Shown here in pieces: positions 25,520-36,731 of a DNA stretch of 64,000 nucleotides. Made by a program: the position numbers and the translations under genes. The DNA is from Dolomedes plantarius (taxonomy: Eukaryota; Arthropoda; Arachnida; Araneae; Dolomedidae). The stretch covers positions 21,168,631-21,232,630 of the forward strand of contig OU015501.1 in assembly GCA_907164885.2 (NCBI GenBank), read 5' to 3'. The notes below the pieces were generated by a model. The model searched no databases and was not told the origin of the DNA. It saw only the letters and a program-made list of their open reading frames with translations. The first letter of the stretch is position 1. The number at the start of each line of letters is the position of its first letter.

Positions 25520-26312
25520 TAGCTGAAAACCCGCACATCGCTACGAAATACATTCAAATTGAATACAATGGTCAATGTATGCAATTAATGCAAAAAAAAA
25601 AAAATATATATATATATTTATAATAAATACGACAATCAATGTATACAATTGATGTAAAAAAATATATATATATTTATAAAAAAATCGTAAGGGATATTTT
25701 TATAGACAAAATAATGTAGAAGAAAATATTCAAATTAAATGCAATAGGACATACTAAAGAATATAGTACAGTTAATATAGTACAGTTTGAGGAACATAAT
25801 ATATTTTATTGTATTTTAATATTTTTTTGGATAATGTCCAATCGTCTGCCGCATTAGCAAGAGAAAAAAATATTTTTTTTGTCTATTTAGTTGATATGCA
25901 CGTGACGATAAATTTATTTAAACTACCAGAAAAATAAATCACGTGATCAGCATTTAATAAATTTAATTCTAAAAATTAATCTTTAAAAATTCACCAAAAA
26001 TCAGAAAATGGAGATAAAGATTAGAAAAAAGATCTCATTTTAAAGGAATTTTTATGATCTTTCTCGTGATATAAATTTTATAACCCTCAAATTATTATTT
26101 TAAATGCAAACTTTAAAAAAGTTACTAAAACAGCTTAAAAATTTAATTTTAAAAAATCTAAGAATTTTTCAAAAATTTTTCTTAGTGCACCCCTACACTA
26201 TAAGAAAAATCGCCATTCAAAATTTCAGCCCTTTAGGTAGAGCGGTTTGGTCTGTGCGTTGTATGTCAGTCAGTGAGTCAGTCAGTTATGGAACTGTTTT
26301 ATATATATAGAT
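25520..26312 (+). mobile_element. Degenerate repeat resembling an RTE-type 3' end
   Basis: The segment begins ACTAGCTGAAAACCCGCAC and ends with a stretch of the form TTTCAGCCCTTTAGGTAGAGCGG, then GTCAGTCAGTGAGTCAGTCAG and a TATATAGAT run. I know similar heads and tails from widespread arthropod repeats with RTE-like 3' ends. It has no reading frame and its middle is A+T-rich, so the class is uncertain. Confidence 0.35.
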
Positions 26313-26758
26313 AAACATAGTATTATGTATAAGTAATGATTAGTCTTCGTCACTTTTTCACGCAAAGCTTCTATTAATTGTATTGTCAGTGATGTTTAGG
26401 TAAAGTATCATGTCAGATGAGTATATACCAGAAGATTCACTTCCTTCTAACTTGAACATTGACTGTAAAAGAAAAGCTATAACTGTATTATGTTCATTCC
26501 TTTGTGAGATATGAATCAATATCTGTGATTTCTATTAGGTTTTTTATAGGAAATATGCTACGTTAAATATGTGTATAAAACTGTCAGGTAAAGTATGCGC
26601 AATTTTTTATTTAGAGAGTCATGTAATCACGACTGCATTTTTAAACAATTAAAGGCAATTATGTATATATGATTCATATATTAATATAAGTTATCTATAC
26701 GCTAGTGAAAGAGACTGAAATTGTATCAAGAAGCATTCATTTCTCAACAACAATATTT

Positions 26759-26837
<79 letters not shown>

Positions 26838-27953
26838 AAGTGGGTAAACAATTCATAATGCATTTGATCCATGGAAAAATAAAATTTATATTGAAGTTAT
26901 ATATCCACAGTTTTTATGCTATAAAATACACAATAATATGCGTACCTTAAATTTTCATGAAGGTAAGACAATGAAGGAAAATATATTATATGGTTAATTA
27001 CTATTTTGTAAAGTTAAGTCATATAAAACTTTCTAGGACTATTTCGCGAAAGAAAAATTTAAATAAATAACTGAATTATTAGATAAAACTTTTATTGTAA
27101 AAACTTTATTTGAGAAATGTCAGGGGAATAACTGAGAATAAACGACATCCTCAGTTATGCCACTGTTTGTTTAGAATTCCATGTAAAAAATTACGTGGAA
27201 ACCAAAAAACATTAAATTTTGATTTACTTTCTATAGGTTCATGACTCAAAAAACCTTAAAATTGAATTTTACCCTTAAAAACACATAGACACTCGCTCTT
27301 ATTTAAAACTTATCTTACTCTGAATACAACTGTTTGATTTCCTACCAAACAAAAATCTTCTTTTAATCAATTCACTACTTAAAGGTCACAATAATTTTCG
27401 AAATAATTGCTTTGATAAATAAAAAATTCTTATACACTCAGAAAGACGAATCTTAGACACAATGGTCGATTCTTATATTCTTAGAATTACAAATTCGCAA
27501 GAGTAAAAATGTTGTAAATTACTTTTGTTACTAATTGGGGGGAAAAGAAAAGAATTTTAGAATAAAAGTGCCATGTAAAAAAGTGCCATAAAAAATCAGA
27601 ATAATTTGGAAAAAAATGTGATTTTGCTCTAGTTTATTTAAGTCAAGAAAATGTATTTCGGGAAACACAGGGTGTTTTCTATATTTTTCTACAACTATTG
27701 AATATATACTACCTTATTCTGTTTCTGTTTAATATTCACGTCATGTTCATAGGAGAGTAGTCTATCTGAATGAAGCATAATCATTTCTGAGCGATGCAAT
27801 ATCGTAGGAAGAGGGCTCGCTGTCACCAGTTGCTGCTCTATGGAATTTAAATGGATTTACGGTAATTTTTTTCAGCACTCAAATTTAATAACTATTCATC
27901 GTATTTTGCTGACTAGACTTGACTAGGTTTTCTGGAATAATATGAACACTTCT
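26313..27953. other. A+T-rich intergenic DNA with one microsatellite
   Basis: An (AT)n(AG)n array occupies 26762-26835. No gene or element boundary was seen in the remainder. Confidence 0.6.
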
Positions 27954-28411
27954 GGGTCCCAAACTTGAAGTAGAAGTCATTTTTTGGTGTACTTGAGAAG
28001 AAAAAATAGAAAATTTACTAAATGGATATTTTTTATGAAGATATGGTACAAAATCCTGAAATTGATATAATTTCATTAACTGAGCTTTTTTGTACTAAAG
28101 CTAAGCAAACTTTTGCGTCTACGCCATACTCTATATTCAAATGAATATTTTCTATTATCCTTAATACTCTATATTCAAAATTATGTGTCCCAAACTTAAA
28201 GTAGAAGTCATCTTTTGGTGTACTTTAGAAGAAAATATAGAAAATTTACTAAATGGATACTTTTTATGAAGCTATGGTACAAAATACAGAAATTATAATT
28301 TCATTAACTGAGCTTTTTTGTACTAAAGCTAAGCAAACTTTTGCGTCCACGCCATACTCTATATTCAAATGAATATTTTCTATTATCCTTAATACTCTAT
28401 ATTCAAAATTC
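27954..28411. repeat. Direct tandem duplication of about 230 bp
   Basis: The segment from about 27955 to 28182 is repeated at 28185-28411 with roughly a dozen differences and small indels; both copies run from a GTCCCAAACTT start to an ATTCAAAAT end. There is no coding signal and no third copy. Confidence 0.85.
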
Positions 28412-29604
28412 AGTAGTACTCTTAACCAATCTTGATACTCTATACCCACATGACACTTACTTGTGCTATGAACTTAATATTTTACGGTAATTTCAAAATT
28501 CACTGAAATATGTAAAGTTAAGTAGAAAAGCGCAGTTTTCTTTTTGTTCTCAATATCTTATGAACAAATACCTGTAAAAGGATTAAATTATACACAGAGC
28601 CTAACTTTTGGTCCAAAACACATAAAAAGTTGTAGTAAAAGTTCACTGGAATATCTTTAATACTTTTTGATCAATGAGAATTTTAATACACATCAGAAAA
28701 GGAAAAATTAGTTTTCCTGAAAACGTGTTTCAAGATTTGATTTTAAAGTAAGTTTTCTATTATATTTACTTCTCGTACTTGAAACTCTCTATGTCTATAT
28801 ATCAATCCCTTCTTGACAGCCCATTTCGATAATTTTAAGCATCTAGCTGCTTTCTTTTCCTGGCACCCTTTGAGTTCACTATCTAATCACTGTAGATTTC
28901 CAAGAAATTAGTCATCAACTGTTGTTCTTCAGGGTAATAAACCTAAAAAACCTGAATTAAGAAGTAAAACTGCAAAAAGTACATCTAACAACAAGGTTTT
29001 TTTTCTAAAAATACTTTCTTCGCAAAACAGTTCCTATCCTACTTTTGAAACCCTCACAGCAGATCTGAATCATATTATTAAGCATGTCAAAGGAAAATTT
29101 TGATCACGAGGATTCATCAAAATTGGTTAAATTTATTGCAATATTTAGTATTTCTGTCGTTGGAACCAGTTATCTGGCCCTATTGAGAACTGTTACTCTA
29201 TTATACTGTTTTTGCTGCAGTAACAGCTGAAAATTACCGCTAATATTCCTGACTGCATACCCTATATTGTATAATAATGTAACCTATAGAGAATAATAGT
29301 ATCGTAATAATTTTGAAGCTTGTCAGTTTTACAAATCAATTTATTAACCTTTATGACTCAGATGAAAATAAATGAATTTAGCATTAATTATAAAAACATG
29401 AATCAGTGTTTTATGACAAATAAAACAAGAAAACCGTTGAAAACTTCACTGTTTATCTTTGGTATGGTGGCTCCCTTTAGATGCCACATCCTGTATTACG
29501 AATATGACTTGCAATTTAATGAATTGACTATAATTTATATAAAAATCGTAAACATTAATTTGCATTTTTAGAATTCTAATTACTATCCTTTAAAATGAAA
29601 AAAA
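28412..29604. other. Intergenic DNA, nothing recognised
   Basis: An 83-codon frame at 29320-29571 has no recognisable domain. No RNA gene or terminal repeat was found. Confidence 0.6.
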
Positions 29605-29931
29605 GTCGAACCCCGTTATAACGAACTTCAAGGAACCACAGATTTTGTTCTCTTTATCCGGTGGTATACTATATTAGAAACGTTAAGAAAAATGCTAGAG
29701 TTCACAAAATGTATAGCTCATTAGTTGCAATGTATATTCAATAACGATGTATTAAAAATGATAAAAACTATTTCAAATGATCATTAATTAATTAAATCGA
29801 CTAAAATCGATGACATTAAACTGACACAATACTAATTAAATTACGTACAATAGGAAAACTGGGGGCCAAAATTTTCGTTCGTTATATCCGTGAGTTCTTT
29901 ACATACCAGGTTCGCTATAACGGGGTTCAAC
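29605..29931. mobile_element. Tigger/pogo-like MITE
   Basis: The ends GTCGAACCCCGTTATAACGAAC (left) and GTTCGCTATAACGGGGTTCAAC (right) form inverted repeats about 22 bases long. The interior of about 280 bases is A+T-rich and non-coding. Ends of the type CCCCGTTATAACG are known from pogo/Tigger elements and resemble the CCCCGAATTAACG end of the Tigger remnant at 41667. I could not define a clean TA target duplication. Confidence 0.55.
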
Positions 29932-30284
29932 TTCAGCTAAAAAAAATATAAATTTCTTTCTCAAATACCTAATATTAAACAATGCATAAAATTAAGCAAT
30001 AGTTTTTACAGGTATCGCAATGTTTATCACCAAATGCTCGGATGAGAATCAAAGAAGAAAATAAAAATCCTAAAAAATACTGTATTTAACATAGATGAAA
30101 GGTACTTTATATACAATATCTATACAAATATGATAAATAACGGGAAATTCCACTTCTGAAATGGCCACTTTTACATGTTTGCCGTTCCTAGAAACTTGCA
30201 CGTATTACAAATTCTTTAAAGTGCACAGAATGTAGTTTTTGTAAAGATACCAAATAGGTATGATATATAGCATTATGGACATCT

Positions 30285-30450
30285 TTTGTAGCACGAACCT
30301 AAGCAGACAAATTCAGGGATTTAAGGATTTCAATCCGACTCTGAAACGCCCTTGCCACAGGACTCGAACCTGCCATATCTTTTACCTAAAGTCAATAATC
30401 GAGAAAGAAGGTTGTCTAAAGAGGTATGCTCAAGAGATACACTAAAAGAA
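30285..30450 (-). mobile_element. Possible tRNA-derived SINE
   Basis: On the minus strand a good Pol III B box (GGTTCGAGTCC) sits in a tRNA T-arm-like context, GCAGG before and CCTGT after. The A box is not convincing and no target duplication was found, so this is either an old SINE or a tRNA-like remnant. Confidence 0.4.
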
Positions 30451-31165
30451 GTTTTACATGACTGGATTCTAGTATGAAACTCGGGTCACCTGGGAAAATT
30501 GAAATGTTAAGCTTTGATTAAAGAGAATTAGAAAACTTCATAATTTGTAAATCCACGCATTTTTATAGATAAAAATTGTAATACATATAATGTTGAAAAT
30601 CTTTTCAGATTACTAGAATCAAAGAGAAAACCAGCTTAGAAACAATAAATATTTTAAATCAGTTATTTTTTCTTTTGGTTTTTTTCCCATAACGTGACTA
30701 TTATTGAGTTATCATCCAAATGGACAATGTTGACGATTGTATATTTTATTGAATATATATTGCATATTTTATCGACTGGCCTGTGGCGGCCTTGTGGTAC
30801 AGCGCGCTGGTTTTCGATGCTGGGGGTGCTCGGATCGGATCCCGACGTCATGCCACTAAAATGCCTCCGTTTGTGTCTTCCCTTCATAGGCGGTAATGCT
30901 GGTCCGCCTTTATGGTGCCCCCGTAATAAAATGGCCAGCAAAACTGCGGTGTATTATAGGTAGGGATACGTAAATTTCGCATTAAAAAATATCGAAATTT
31001 CTCAAAATAAAGAAATACAATAGATAAAATTTCGCATTTATTCGCAAAAAAAGATATATAAATTCAAAAATTTAGCATTTATTTAAAAAATCACAATTTT
31101 ACTTAAGTTTAAAAATTTTTAGTTAAAAGCTAACATTGTGGTAGTCTCCATATTCTCTTCCTTAA

Positions 31166-31885
31166 GGGGACAGTGGACCTTCAAACCTAACTTTTTTTGC
31201 TTTCAATGGATTTGCTTGAAATTTGAATATGTGATTAGAACTATAGATATCTAAAAGTGGTTAAAATTTAAAGATAAAATATTAATAATTTACGAATTAT
31301 GAATTATTAATTATATCAAAAATTGGCCTCATTAAAAATGTTCCATTCGCATTTCTTTTGCATATAATATGGTAATTTTTATTTACAGGATACCTTATAG
31401 AACTAACAATGAAACTTATTGCTCATTTTAAGCATTCATTCAAAATATAAAGAGAAAAAAATAATAATAGTGAATACACCCTTTTTATTACGCAGAATAC
31501 CTCTAAATCATCTTTTCGAGTACAAAATTTAGAAATTATGTGCTAGGAAGCATAATTATTTTCAATAAGAATTATTTGATATACAGTTAAGTATATAAAA
31601 CTTAAATTTCAAAGCAATACGATCATTAGAAATGCGTCCGGGGCAGTTTGAATATTCGTATGACATGAAAATTTTTATTTTGAGAAAAACACATTGAAAG
31701 TTATTGCTATTAGTAACCACATAATATCTAAATTAAATACAAATGCCTATAACTAGGAAAGTAATCGCAGAAATTAAAAATTCTTTTTGCAACACATTCC
31801 TACTCGTCCGTAGTTTCCCAATTCAATAAAATAAAAAAATCGAATTTTTGGACAAATTTCACAATTTTGAAAGTCCACTCTCCCC
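31166..31885. mobile_element. TTAA-flanked element (720 bp) nested in the hAT
   Basis: The ends GGGGACAGTGGACCTTCAAA and TTTGAAAGTCCACTCTCCCC are inverted repeats with two mismatches, and each abuts a TTAA (31162-31165, 31886-31889). TTAA duplication is the hallmark of piggyBac-type insertion. The interior is A+T-rich with no transposase frame, so it is non-autonomous. The superfamily is inferred from the target site alone. Confidence 0.65.
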
Positions 31886-31894
31886 TTAAGTCTT

Positions 31895-33000
31895 TACCTT
31901 CTGTCATTAATTACCCTGTTGTACATACTAAAATATCTCTCAGCATCTACGCTGTTAACGGGACTATAGAGGCTTTGCATAGCTGCCTTTGCAAAGTTAA
32001 GGTAGCAGCATTTCGTTGTAATTAAAATATGTATAATATCAGCAGGAGTATCTTGGTTAACTTATGTAAGTAGTGTACCCATCGATGAGCTAATCCCGTG
32101 GTATTTCTTTAAAAAAAGATAGTTTAGAGAAGCTTTCCAATAATAAATTTGTGTTCGAAGATGATGTGAGAATGGTCGCGGCCACAGATGGGCAAAACGA
32201 TTCGGCAATGTCCTGGTAGACTTCGTTTGTTGCGTTGGATGTTGTCATGTTTAGAGTCATTTTGTTTAAACCAGGGGTGGGCAGACTTTTCCAGGGTACG
32301 GGCTACTTCTAATTTTTTCAATGTGTTGCGGTCCACCCAGTGACGTAGGTGTGGTGAGCTAAAAAAAAAACGGTCTACAATATTTATTATAATTTAATAA
32401 TAAATACGGAATATGCACTTACCTACATAACTACAAGAAAAAAACTTACTCTTTTAAAACCGCGTCTGTGCAAATCGCGTCGGTGTTCCATAAATGTGTT
32501 TATTTTAGTATGCGCGTCTTAGGTCTTAGTAAAGGTGGTCACCCCAAAATGTCTTGGTGGTCCACCGGTCGATCGCGATCGACTTAATGCCCACCCCTGG
32601 TTTAAACTGTTGTCTGCTGCTGTCTTCAGCATAATATTGAGCTCTTGATCGATTTCAGCGATCTTATTAGTAAAAATGATTTCTGTTTTTCCACCAAAAT
32701 ACCAATGACTTTTGGTTCTCAAGAGACGTTCTTAAATCTACTAAATTGTTCCTCAAAACGTGGTCTAATGGATATTTAGATCCTTCTAAATTATCTATTA
32801 ATATCATAATTTTAGGACAGAAATCGGAAGCAAACGTCAGCTGAACTCGTATTTTATGAGCTTGAATTTCGTTTTCTAACTCTTCTTTTAGAAGGCTGGT
32901 ACTGGAATTTTCGACATCATATTCTTTAAGAAACGCAACAATATGTTCTAAATATTCATTTAAATAAATGGCAGCTTTGAACGAAGAGCTACTCGGTTTA
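31895..33000 (-). pseudogene. hAT transposase C-terminal half, decayed
   Basis: The minus strand carries frame-shifted coding remnants. A helical segment near 32995-32720 includes FKAAIYLNEYLEH and QLTFASDFCPKIMILIDNL. Next comes TNKIAEIDQELNIML near 32680-32630. Near 31980-31903 lies a segment with NSVDAERYFSMYNRVINDR, resembling the C-terminal dimerisation domain of hAT transposases (a Ser-x-x-x-Glu-Arg-x-Phe-Ser pattern). Stops and frameshifts break it, and the MITE at 32272-32599 is inserted within it. The RNase H catalytic residues were not identified. Confidence 0.7.
32272..32599. mobile_element. hAT MITE (328 bp) with perfect 8-bp target duplication
   Basis: The ends CAGGGGTGGGCA and TGCCCACCCCTG are perfect inverted repeats typical of hAT MITEs. 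GTTTAAAC at 32264-32271 and 32600-32607 is an exact 8-base duplication, itself palindromic. It has no coding capacity, so mobilisation would have needed a transposase from elsewhere. Confidence 0.92.
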
Positions 33001-33014
33001 TTTTTACGGTTAGA

Positions 33015-33150
33015 TTTTTAGGTTCGACTCCGGTGCGAACAAACTGTCCGGGTGAAATTCGGAGCAAATACGAAGGAGAGTGAGATCTCTCAGTTAAAGA
33101 CCGTGGATGGTCTTAGTTAAGCAATTATGTTAATGAATTATTACTATTAT
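33015..33150 (+). repeat. Possible SINE fragment inside the hAT
   Basis: A perfect B-box sequence (GGTTCGACTCC) starts near 33020 and is followed by a non-A+T-rich stretch ending in TTATTACTATTATTAC. It looks like the 3' part of a tRNA-derived SINE lacking its A box. No boundaries could be set. Confidence 0.3.
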
Positions 33151-33796
33151 TACCTAATTTCGTCTAAAAAGCTTTTTGTCACCGAGTTTTCGCCGAAAAG
33201 AAGTAAAACAATAATTTTCGCATTTATTCGCATTTATTTTGTAAATACGAAAATTACGTATCCCTAATTATAGGTGAATGTCTTTTCGACAAGTGCCTCC
33301 GCATTGGTTAAAAAAATATTTTATCGAATAAGAAGAAAATTCATTTTATTTATTTTATCATAATAAATTGTCCTTAGTAGATGTTCACATTTTACATACA
33401 CTTTAACTCTTAGACCCTGGAATAAATATACAGGTATTTGATATATTCATATCTTTAATATTAAGTAAGTAAAAAACATTTTAATTCATACGTAGACAAA
33501 AATCTTATCGACTGTTTTCCTTACGAATATTCCTACTACTGTTTGACTGATTATCCCGAGAAATTAATACTTTGAAAAACGTATTGTGAGAAAATAATGC
33601 AACACTCATGATCAATCAAGGAAATCTGAAACGTGTTCTAAGGTGAATGGAAAAGAAATTCCCTCACGCGAGGAGAGTTTCGTAATTCTATTTATAAATG
33701 CTTCATAGTTGAAAGGTGAATGGTGTTCCAGCAATAGGAGAATCTAGCCTACTATAATGCCAACCTGATTTCAGAAATAACCAAAATACCAAGATA

Positions 33797-34426
33797 CAGG
33801 GTGTCCAGCGAAGAAGTCCCTGATTTCAAAATTAAAAATCTCGAAAACAAAGATCTGTAGAAGAACGCAACAAACGGTATGTTTATCGTGAAAGCTGTAA
33901 GAATTTTATACACTAATTTTCGAAATAGTTACAAAAGCTGCTAACAGATGGCGCTCTACAACTCGTATCAGCATGCTTATATAAACTTGTAGTTTTTGCA
34001 ATCACTACATCACAATCTTTTCAAAATGTCCACCATTCGCTCTATGGAGGTGGCGCAATAAAATTTGCCATCGCACCATGTAGTTTCTTAACAGAAATCG
34101 ATTCAGCTGCCACATAGATCGCCGATTGAAGCTCGCCCAGCGTGATGGGATGGTTCCAGCAGACAGTATCTTTTAATGTGCCCCACAAAACATAGTCACA
34201 AGGACTCAGGTCCGGGGAATATGGAGGCCAATCCATGCCTGCGGCTCTATTGCTTATAGCTGCTAACAGCGCCATCTGTTAGCAGCTTTTGTAACTATTT
34301 CGAAAATTAGTGTATAAAATGTTTACAGCTTTCTCGATAAACATACCGTTTGTTGCATTCTTCTACGGATCTTTGTTTTCGAGATTTTTAATTTTGAAAT
34401 CAGGGACTTCTTCGCTGGACACCCTG
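33797..34426 (-). mobile_element. Internally deleted mariner-superfamily element with 159-bp TIRs
   Basis: The terminal inverted repeats span 33797-33955 and 34268-34426 and are over 90% identical by eye, starting CAGGGTGTCCAGCG. TA dinucleotides flank both ends (33795-33796, 34427-34428). The 300-base interior keeps only the 3' end of a minus-strand transposase with DWPPYSPDLSPCDYVLWG, the third catalytic aspartate region of mariner-like DDD transposases. The remaining catalytic core is deleted, making this a non-autonomous derivative. Confidence 0.85.
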
Positions 34427-34917
34427 TATATGGATATTTTTTATCACGCGTAGAATTCTTCTTCAAATGTCACAAGCAATATTCCTACCTCTTGCGAATA
34501 AAATTGAGACCTATTAATGGAATGTCACTGTTATTTTTTCCGTTTGTATTTATTTAGGTGATCTGTTATTCAATTCTTTCTATTTAACGCTTGGTAAAAT
34601 GATGCCCCTAACGCATTACGTTCAAAAATACCAATCACGCATGTCTTAACCATTTCTTCCTTTATGGGTGTAAATAAAAACCATTTGTTATTGCCAGAAC
34701 AAGAAATCGGGTGTGGCAAAAAATGTCGCCCCAAGTTTTGAACTCCTCTCATCCCCTACTAAAAACAAATGAAGGAAAATAAATCTCTGTGATTCACTAC
34801 TCATTCCACGCGACCTTTAATATTAACTGGTAATGTATTTTTTTCTATCAAAAAATCCTGCATCCCATATCTCAGTGGCATAGCTTGCGTTTTAAAGCAA
34901 TGTGAGAGATTCCAGCA
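34427..34917. other. Intergenic DNA, nothing recognised
   Basis: No domain-bearing frame or repeat boundary was seen between the mariner derivative and the inverted segment at 34918. Confidence 0.55.
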
Positions 34918-34985
34918 CTTAAGGCTGTTGTGTACTAACCCTACTGGATTCGCTCACCTCAGTGTTAACCTATGGAGAAAATGTG
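34918..34985. repeat. Left arm of a dispersed inverted duplication (about 67 bp)
   Basis: This segment, with GGATTCGCTCACCTCA at its core, recurs in reverse complement at 36453-36520 with about eight differences. The pair brackets the CXC-domain frame at 35006-35542. The arms could be terminal parts of an element or a duplicated fragment of the same coding sequence. Confidence 0.7.
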
Positions 34986-35005
34986 TCCAAGGATTGCCGA
35001 CTTGG

Positions 35006-35542
35006 ATTTGATGATTATTTTTTAAAAATTGTACTCTTTTGGCATTGTACAGTCGTGAAATGAGCGCTGTAAAATCTCTCGACACACTGCGGTATCAATT
35101 ATTTATGAAGTCTGGAAGTAAGAGCAAACTTGATTTCTCCAGGCTACCACCAACTCAAGTTTCTGCTTGCCAACATTCATTACGAGATTATCACCAAGTA
35201 CAAACTTGGTTAAAAAATGTAAAAAATCCAGAAGAGAGAGGGTGGGTACGCACTTCTCATGGCTTGGAGCCTATTGCAATGATCAAAGATCCAGCACCCG
35301 AGTCGCTACTCAAAGTACTTTCTTGCTCTTGCAAAATGGGTTGTACTGGTGCATGTACTTGTCGAAAAGCAGGGTTGAAATGCTCAAATATGTGTAAGCA
35401 TTGCAGTGGCCTCACATGTACAAATGTAGTTGAACTGCCTCTTGATTTAGAGGATGAAGATGACGTAATACCAAACAGAGATGATGACCACCCCAGATCA
35501 TCAAAACAGCTAAAAACATTAGGTATGGAGAATGTTATTTAA
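35006..35542 (+). pseudogene. CXC-domain (Tesmin/TSO1-like) protein fragment
   Basis: The frame (longest start-to-stop form 35039-35542) matches the C-terminal portion of a multicopy arthropod family of unknown function. It keeps SLDTLRYQLF, LPPTQVSACQHSLR and a Cys-rich block starting LSCSCKMGCTGACTCRKAG, with about nine conserved Cys in Tesmin/TSO1-like CXC spacing, a DNA-binding zinc motif. An acidic tail, LDLEDEDD, follows. Two in-frame stops lie upstream of 35006 and the usual long N-terminal region is absent. It is therefore either one exon of a split gene or, more likely, a broken copy of a transposon-associated gene. No start codon is credible. Confidence 0.6.
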
Positions 35543-36452
35543 TTTGAAATATTTCAATTTTAGTACAGTTATTGCATCATTTATAATTACATAATAATTA
35601 TAATTTTTTATGTAATTTATTCTAGATATTATTTCACTTCTGCTAGATTTTCTAATGTATAATAATGTATTTAAACGGTTTTTATGGATGTTGAATATTC
35701 CGATTTTTGCAATCAATTTCCTATGTAACGACAAATGTGTAGTTTGCGTACATAATTATATAAATATGCACACTATTCAAGTATAGTGTTAGAGAAGTAA
35801 GTTTTGCGCCTTTCTCGACAAGTTGAATAAAATATCCGATTTTCCTGACGCTGTAGCTCGCTTGTTATAAGGTTTAGAAAAAAGATGTAAATATAAGACT
35901 TGTTCAAAATTTTTTCTTTGAGATTGTAATGCAATATAAGCTCTAGAATTAACCATTGCCGAGATATTTGAAAAAAAAACAAAAAAAGTAAAAAAAATTT
36001 CGCTGTTTTCGGGCCACAGAAATTTCCGCCGAGGTCTTTCGAATTGGAAAACTCGGTTTTTCACTACTGGACTAAACATATGCAAATAGGAAAAAAAAAC
36101 TAATAATCGATCTTTTGTGCGGTAAGGCCATTTATTTGAACCCAGCTAATGGGCTACATAACAGAGAAAGAAATTTACACCTTCGATAGGGTATCCTTGG
36201 GGGTATATATCCTTGGATAGGGCATATTTCTTTAAAAGAAATACAAATAATATTTTTAAATTTAAATTAATCGGGAAAAAGAATCTGGTATAGTGTGTTT
36301 TAAACGCTCATAAATTTCTTTGGTGTGCAAAATTTATAAAATGAATCCTGTTGCAAGGTGCAGAAAAGTTCAGGCTATCTAAAAATACTATTTCTATCTG
36401 ATTATCAGCATTTATGTAGCTGTGTAACAGCATGGGGCTTTAATAGCAAACA
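35543..36452. other. Non-coding DNA, nothing recognised
   Basis: Minus-strand frames at 35519-36085 are A+T-rich, without recognisable domains, and appear to be chance frames. Confidence 0.5.
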
Positions 36453-36520
36453 AATTTTCTCCATAGGTTAGCATTGAGGTGAGCGAATCCAATAGGTTTA
36501 GTACACAGCAGCCTTAACTC
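36453..36520. repeat. Right arm of the inverted duplication
   Basis: Reverse complement of 34918-34985 with scattered differences. Its minus-strand frame reads KPIGFAHLNANLWRKFV, so the duplicated piece may once have been coding. Confidence 0.7.
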
Positions 36521-36731
36521 TGTATCAGAACAGAACTGTAATACTATGTCATTACATAAATGTGTGAGTGCGTTTGTAAATTTATTAATATATGTATGTG
36601 CTTTGTCTGCTACTGTAGCTGTATAAATCATAATTTACATTAATAGTTATTTAATGAATGATTTTGGAGCGAAAGGTTACATGTTTAAGGTTATTTAAAA
36701 AAATTTGCCACCACTTCATGTCAAGCAAGTA

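Larger units (their letters stand above)
30961..33266 (-). mobile_element. hAT DNA transposon with perfect 8-bp target duplication
   Basis: Inverted ends TAGGGATACGTAAATTTCG and CGAAAATTACGTATCCCTA bound the element. ATTATAGG at 30953-30960 and 33267-33274 is an exact 8-base duplication, the size expected for hAT insertion. Subtracting two nested insertions leaves about 1.25 kb, so it is internally shortened. The coding remnant runs on the minus strand. Confidence 0.9.
30776..33315 (+). mobile_element. tRNA-derived SINE (226 bp) split by a hAT element
   Basis: A tRNA-like head (A-box-like TGGTACAGCGCGCTGG, B-box-like GGATCGGATCCC) is followed by a body containing CCCGTAATAAAATGGCCAGC and a short A-rich tail. 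A perfect 12-base target duplication, ATATTTTATCGA, lies at 30764-30775 and 33316-33327. The SINE is interrupted after 30960 by a 2.3-kb hAT element and resumes at 33275. Its body matches that of the SINE at 38834-39053, but the head is different. Confidence 0.85.

Noticed and set aside
35789..36085. A 98-codon minus-strand frame and its overlapping neighbour
   Set aside because: Low-complexity, A+T-driven composition with no domain.
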